5,951 nucleotides of DNA from Frankiales bacterium (GTDB taxonomy: Bacteria; Actinomycetota; Actinomycetes; Mycobacteriales; SCTD01). Location: the NCBI GenBank assembly GCA_025464915.1, contig JAODNF010000234.1:1-5951 (forward strand). The letters run 5' to 3'. Shown here one piece after another: positions 1 through 5,951 of this stretch. Made by a program: the position numbers and the translations under genes. How positions within the stretch are numbered: the stretch's first letter is position 1; the number at the start of each line of letters is the position of its first letter. The notes beneath the pieces were generated by a model. That model had not been told where the DNA came from. It did no database searches and saw only the letters and a list, made by a program, of their open reading frames with translations.

Positions 1-261
1 GACCTCGCCGAGATCCACGCGCCCTTCAGCTCGCAGGAGCTCATCCTCCTCGAGGCCCTGGGCCTCGACGAGAGCAAGACGACCATCAACCCGTCGGGTG
101 GCGCGCTCGCCGCCAACGCGGTCATGGTCGCGGGCCTGCAGCGCTTCGGTGAGGCGTTCCAGCGCATCCAGGCAGGTGAGGGAAAGAACGCTGTCGCCCA
201 CGCGACGGGCGGCCCGTGCCTTCAGCAGAACCTCGTCGCCGTACTGGAGGGCTCCAAGTGA
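1..261 (+). CDS. ltp4: Ltp4-like thiolase-fold lipid-transfer protein, C-terminal part only
   Basis: Partial gene: the last 86 residues in frame 1, ending at TGA 259-261; the start lies before the window. The segment has the C-terminal layout of the SCP-x/nonspecific lipid-transfer thiolase superfamily: an EIHAPFS strand-loop (residues 5-11 of the fragment), an NPSGG motif (30-34), and an AHATGGPCLQQN stretch (66-77) close to the end. It resembles, from memory, the end of M. tuberculosis Ltp4 (Rv3522). The histidine of the usual GHPxG thiolase motif is replaced by Asn39 (A-N-A-V), so ordinary thiolysis is unlikely. Family knowledge links ltp3/ltp4 to removal of C-24-branched sterol side chains; aldol-type C-C cleavage is an inference from Ltp2. 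The stop overlaps the next gene's GTG start (GTGA), which suggests matched production and perhaps a heteromeric complex with the Ltp3-like neighbour. Thiolase-superfamily membership is certain; the Ltp4 assignment rests on a short fragment plus context. Confidence 0.8.
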   Translation, partial: DLAEIHAPFSSQELILLEALGLDESKTTINPSGGALAANAVMVAGLQRFGEAFQRIQAGEGKNAVAHATGGPCLQQNLVAVLEGSK

Positions 262-3200
262 GCGGGAACCTGGCCGCGGTCCTCGGGACCGGGCAGACCA
301 AGCACGTCAGCGCGCGCAAGGACGTGAGCATCGCCGGCCTGGTCCGCGAGGCCGCCGACCGCGCGCTCGCCGACGCCGAGCTCGAGTGGAAGGACATCGA
401 CGCCGTCGTCCTCGGCAAGGCACCCGACATGTTCGAGGGCGTCATGATGCCGGAGCTCTACCTCGCCGAGGCCCTCGGCGCGGTGGGCAAGCCGATGTTC
501 CGCGTCCACACCGCCGGCTCCGTCGGCGGCTCGACCTCGGTCGTGGCGAGTCACCTGGTCCAGGCCGGCATCCACGAGCGGGTCCTGACGGTCTCCTTCG
601 AGAAGCAGTCGGAGAGCAACGCGATGTGGGCGCTGTCGATCCGCATCCCGTTCTCCCAGCCGCTGGTCGCCGGTGCCGGCGGCTACTTCGCCCCGATCGT
701 CCGCGGCTACATGCAGAAGTCCGGCGCACCGGTGGACACCGGCTACAAGGTGACCCTGAAGGACCGGCTCAACGCGCTGAAGAACCCCTACGCGCACGTC
801 CACGACCACGAGATCACCTACGAGAAGATCGCCGAGTCCCCGCTGCTGTGGGACCCGATCCGCTACGCCGAGACCTGCCCGTCGTCCGACGGCGCCGCGG
901 CGATGGTCATCGGATCGGAGGCCGCTGCCGCCAAGCAGAGCAAGCCGGTCGCGTGGATCCACGGCACCGCCGTGCGGTCCGAGCCGACGATGGGTGCCGG
1001 CCGGGACCGCATCAACCCGCACGCCGGCCGTGACTGCGCCAAGGCCTGCTACGCCGAGGCGGGGATCACCGACCCGCTGACGCAGATCGACTGCGCGGAG
1101 ATCTACGTGCCCTTCAGCTGGTTCGAGCCGATGTGGATGGAGAACCTCGGCTTCGCCGCGGAGGGCGAGGGCTGGAAGATGGTGCACGACGGCAGCACGG
1201 CGCTCGACGGCAAGATGCCGATCAACATGAGCGGCGGCGTGCTCTCGACGAACCCGATCGGTGCCAGCGGGATGATCCGCTTCCTCGAGGCGGCCAACCA
1301 GGTGCGCGGCCTCGCCGGTGAGCACCAGGTGCCCGATGCGAGGGTCGCCATGGGACACGCCTACGGCGGCGGCTCGCAGTTCTTCGCCATGTGGGTCGTC
1401 GGCAGCGAGAAGCCGTCGTCATGAGCGAGGACCGCACGCGGCTCGACGGCCAGGTCGCCCTCATCACCGGGGCCGCCCGCGGGATGGGTGAGTGCACCGC
1501 CCGCCTCATGGTGAGCCGCGGGGCCAAGGTGGTCCTGGGCGACATCCTGCCCGAGGTGAAGGACGTCGCCGACTCCCTCGGTGACAGCGCGATCGCGGTG
1601 ACGCTCGACGTCACGGACGCGCAGGCGTGGAGGGACGCGGTCGCCGCGGCCGAGCTGGCCTTCGGCAAGATCACGATCCTCGTCAACAACGCGGGCGTGC
1701 TGCTCATGGACGACCTGCTCAACACGTCCGAGGAGCTCTACCGCAAGGTCAACGACATCAACGCCTTCGGCTGCTTCCTGGGCATGCGTGAGACCGCGCC
1801 CTCGATCGCCAAGGCGGGCGGCGGCGCGATCGTGAACCTGTCGAGCGTCGAGGGCCTCGGTGGCAACCGCTTCCTGGTGGCCTACACCGGCAGCAAGTTC
1901 GCCGTACGCGGCATGTCGAAGGCCGCAGCGATCGAGCTGGCCCGCAAGGGGATCCGGGTGAACTCGGTGCACCCGGGCGGCATCGACACCCCGATGGTCC
2001 AGGCGTTCCTGCCGGGCTCGGAGGACCGCGAGAAGTTCATCGGCGGGCAGGTCGCCATGCACCGCACCGGCAAGCCGGAGGAGGTCGCGGAAGCAGTCAC
2101 CTTCCTGGCGAGCCCCGCCGCGTCGTACATCACGGGGGCCGAGCTGGCCGTCGACGGAGGGGCCACCGCCACCTCCGGCTTCAAGCAGTAGGAGACACAG
2201 TGCAGTTCAACCTGGCCGACATGTTCGAGAAGGTCGTGGACACGGTCCCCGACCGCGAGGCGCTCTACTGCGAGGGCCGGCTGCTGACCTACCAGCAGCT
2301 CGACGAGCGCGCCAACCAGCTGGCGCACCACTTCCTGTCGATCGGCATCGAGCCCGGTGACCACGTCGGCTGCCACATGATGAACGGCACCGAGTACCTC
2401 GAGACGATGCTCGCGCTCTTCAAGATCCGCGCGGTGCCCATCAACGTCAACTTCCGCTACGTGCACGAGGAGCTGCGCTACCTCTACGAGGACGCCGACC
2501 TGGTCGGCACCGTCTTCGACGCCGAGTTCGCCGACCGCATCGCGGCGGTCCTGCCTCAGACGCCGAAGGTGCAGCACCTCATCGCCGTCGGTCCGTTCGA
2601 GGGCTTCGAGCTGCCCGAGGGCACGCTGAAGTACGAGGAGGTGCTCGCGGGCCAGCCGACCGACCGCAGCGGCTTCCCGGAGCGCTCGGCGGACGACCTG
2701 CTCATCATCTACACGGGTGGCACGACGGGCATGCCGAAGGGCGTCATGTGGCGCCAGGAGGACATGTTCATGGCGGGCATGGGCGGCGGTCGCCCGGCGG
2801 GCGAGCCGTTCACGACCCCGGAGGAGGTCGCGGACAACGCGCTCGCCGGCGGCCTCGTCAGCTTCCCCGCGGCTCCGCTCATGCACGGCGCGGCGGAGCT
2901 CTCGAGCTTCATCTCGTTCTTCAGCGGCGCCAAGATCCTGCTGATCCGCAAGTTCTCCGGGCACGGCGCGCTCGAGCTCATCCAGGAGCACAAGGCCAAC
3001 ATGCTGATGGTCGTCGGCGACGCGATGGCGACTCCGATCCTCGAGGCCCTGCAGGAGAAGGAGTACGACCTGTCCTCGCTGATGGTCCTCGGCTCGGCCG
3101 GGGCGCTGCTCAGCCAGACCACCCGCGACAAGCTCGCCGTCGTGGCACCGAACCTCTACATCAACGACTCCTTCGGCTCGACCGAGACCGGCTACAACGG

Positions 3201-5951
3201 CTCGGCGAAGCCCGGCACCAACGCCAAGGACGGCCTGAAGTTCGCCATCAACGCGAGGACCACCGTCTTCGGCGACGACGACAAGCCGATCGAGCCCGGC
3301 TCGGGCAAGGTCGGCATCGTCGGTCAGAAGGGCCACATCCCGCTCGGCTACTACAACGACCCCGAGAAGACCGCGAAGACCTTCCGCGTCATCGACGGCA
3401 CCCGCTGGGTCTTCCCCGGCGACATGGCGACCGTGGAGCCGGACGGGACCATGCACTTCCTCGGCCGCGGCTCGATCTGCATCAACTCCGGCGGCGAGAA
3501 GATCTACCCGGAGGAGGTCGAGAACGCCATCAAGACGCACCCCGACCTCCAGGACGCCGTCGTCGCCGGCATCCCCGACGAGCGCTGGGGGCGGAAGGTC
3601 GCCGCCGTGCTCCAGGTGAAGGAGGGCCACCCAGCCCCGTCGCAGGAGCAGCTCGAGGAGCACCTGTCGACGCAGATCGGCCGTTACAAGCTGCCGCGCT
3701 TCATCACCTACGTCGACCTCATGCAGCGCTCGCCGAGCGGCAAGCCGGACTACAAGTGGGCGACCAGGGTCCTCACCGAGGCAGCCGAAGCCGCGTCCGT
3801 CTAGATGGAGTGGCTGACCACGGTCGACGCGCTCGTCAGGGCGCGGGCCGAGGACGACCGGCCGGGGCTGCTCTACGAGGGCCGGTCCTGGACCTACCGC
3901 GAGTACGTCGCGGAGGCGGCAGCGCGCGCAGCCTGGTACGACACGGTCCGCCGGCCGGTGCCGCACGTCGGCGTGCTCCTCGAGAACGTCCCCGAGTACG
4001 CCTTCTGGCTGGCGGCAGCGGCTCTCGGGCGCTTCGTCCTCGTCGGCCTCAACGCCACCCGGGCCGGCCAGGGCCTGCTCGACGACGTGAGGGCCACCGA
4101 CTGCCACCTCGTGCTCACCGACCGGCCGGAGCTGTTCGAGGGCCTGGAGATCCCCGTCCTCGACCCGGACCAGATCCCCTACCCCCCGGCGGCTCTTCCG
4201 GAGGGCGCGGCGGAGCTGGACGACCTCTACCTGCTCATCTTCACGAGCGGCACCACCGGCAGCCCGAAGGCCGTCATGTGCAGCCAGGGCAAGATCGCCA
4301 CCCAGGGCCTCGGGCTGACCTGGCGGGTGGACCTTAAGGCCGAGGACACGTCGTACCTGTCCATGCCGCTGTTCCACTCGAACGCGGTGATCGCCGGCTG
4401 GGCGCCGAGCCTCGCTGTCGGGGCGACGATGGCGCTCAAGCGCAAGTTCAGCGCCAGCAGCTTCATCAGCGACTGTCGTGAGGTCGGCGCGACGTTCGCC
4501 AACTACGTCGGCACGCCGCTGTCCTACGTCCTGGCGCAGCCGCCCAGGCCGAACGACGCGGACAACCCGCTGACCAGGGTCTTCGGCAACGAGGGCGCTC
4601 CTGCCGACCTCGAGCGGTTCGCCAGCCGCTTCGGCTGCGAGGTGCTCGACGGCTTCGGCTCGACCGAGGGCGGCGTCAGCATCACCAAGGTCGAGGGCAC
4701 TCCGCCGGGAGCGCTCGGCAAGAGCGCCGTCGGCGACGTGCGCATCCTCGACAGCGACACCGGTGAGCGCAAGGCCGTCGCGGTCTTCGATGCCGACGGC
4801 CGGCTGGCCAACGCCGAGGAGGCGGTCGGGGAGATCGTCAACATGGACGGCCCGATGGCCTTCGAGGGCTACTGGAACGCGCCCGCGGACACCGCGCACC
4901 GAAACCGGGACGGCCGCTACTGGTCCGGCGACCTGGGCTACGAGGACGCAGCCGGGTTCCTGTACTTCGCCGGCCGCAGCCTGGACCGGCTCAGAGTCAG
5001 CGGCGAGAACTTCCCGGCCGCTCCGGTCGCGCGGCTCATGACCCGGCACCCGCACGTCGTCGAGGCGGTCGTGTTCGCGGTGCCCGACGCGATCGCGGGG
5101 GACCAGCTGATGGCCGCCGTCGTCCCGGCCGAGGGCTTCGACCCGTCGACGTTCGCCCAGTGGGTGGCCGACCAGCCGGACGCGAGCAGGACGTGGGTAC
5201 CTCGCTACCTGCGGGTCGGAGACCTGCCCAGGACCGCCACCGGCAAGGTCGTCGTGCGGCGGCTGGCGAGCGAGCGCTGGGACGCGCCGGATGTGCACGT
5301 GCGCGACGGCGACCGCATGCGGCCCTTCACACCGGAGGACCGCGCAGCCCTCGAGAAGGCCTTCGCGGACAGCGGTCGACAGCTGGTCTGACACCTTGAC
5401 CGTGTGACTGCGGCCACAGTAGAACGTGTTACAGGAAATCCCCACGAATCGAGTCGCATGTACCTGACCTACACGGACGCCCAGCGCGAGTTCCGCGATG
5501 AGCTCCGGGCCTACTTCGGGCAGCTGATGACCCCGGAGCTGCGGGCCTCGCTGAGCGAGGGCGAGCTCGAGGGCCCGTCGTACAAGGAGATGGTCCGGCA
5601 GCTCGGCAGGGACGGGATGCTCGGCGTCAGCTGGCCGGTGGAGTACGGCGGCGGGGGTCGCGACCTGCTCGACCAGTACATCTTCTACGACGAGAGCCAG
5701 CGCGCCCAGGTGCCGATCCCGTTCCTCACGCTGAACACGGTGGGGCCGACGATCATGCACCTCGGTTCGCAGGAGCAGAAGGACTTCTTCCTGCCCAAGA
5801 TCCTCAAGGGCGATCTCCACTTCTCCATCGGCTACTCCGAGCCCGGTGCCGGCACCGACCTGGCGAGCCTGAAGACGACGGCCGTCCGCGACGGCGACCA
5901 CTGGGTCATCAACGGCCAGAAGATGTGGACCAGCCTGATCCAGCACGCCGA

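Overview
This window comes from the chromosome of a high-GC actinobacterium. G or C fills nearly every third codon position, two starts are GTG, and the encoded proteins resemble the mycobacterial/rhodococcal sterol catabolism set. I cannot fix the genus; a relative of Nocardioidaceae or Mycobacteriales would fit. All six genes lie on the + strand. The two end genes are cut by the window edges. There are no RNA genes, mobile elements or CRISPR arrays.

Layout: positions 1-2191 hold the C-terminal end of an Ltp4-like thiolase-fold protein, a complete Ltp3-like thiolase-fold protein and a short-chain dehydrogenase. Positions 2200-5391 hold two steroid/acyl-CoA ligases in tandem, one FadD19-family and one FadD17-like. 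These five genes are joined by stop/start overlaps (GTGA and ATGA), an 8-nt gap and a 0-nt gap, so they form one translationally coupled operon. Its promoter is upstream of the window. Then comes the only real intergenic space (5392-5457, 66 nt), visibly more AT-rich than the rest. It carries a perfect match to the KstR operator consensus overlapping a plausible promoter. From 5458 a FadE26-like acyl-CoA dehydrogenase begins and runs off the end.

The set fits degradation of a steroid side chain to CoA-linked intermediates. The ligases activate side-chain carboxylates (in characterised relatives, FadD19 on C8 and FadD17 on C5 side chains). The FadE26-type subunit, normally paired with FadE27, performs the first dehydrogenation. 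The Ltp3/Ltp4 pair, which lacks thiolase catalytic residues, is linked in Rhodococcus to removal of C-24-branched side chains of plant sterols, probably by aldol cleavage. The dehydrogenase could act on a hydroxyl/keto group of the side chain or ring. The families are known. The noteworthy points are the way the module is assembled, the embedded dehydrogenase, the degenerate thiolase pair and the KstR site that makes the regulation readable.
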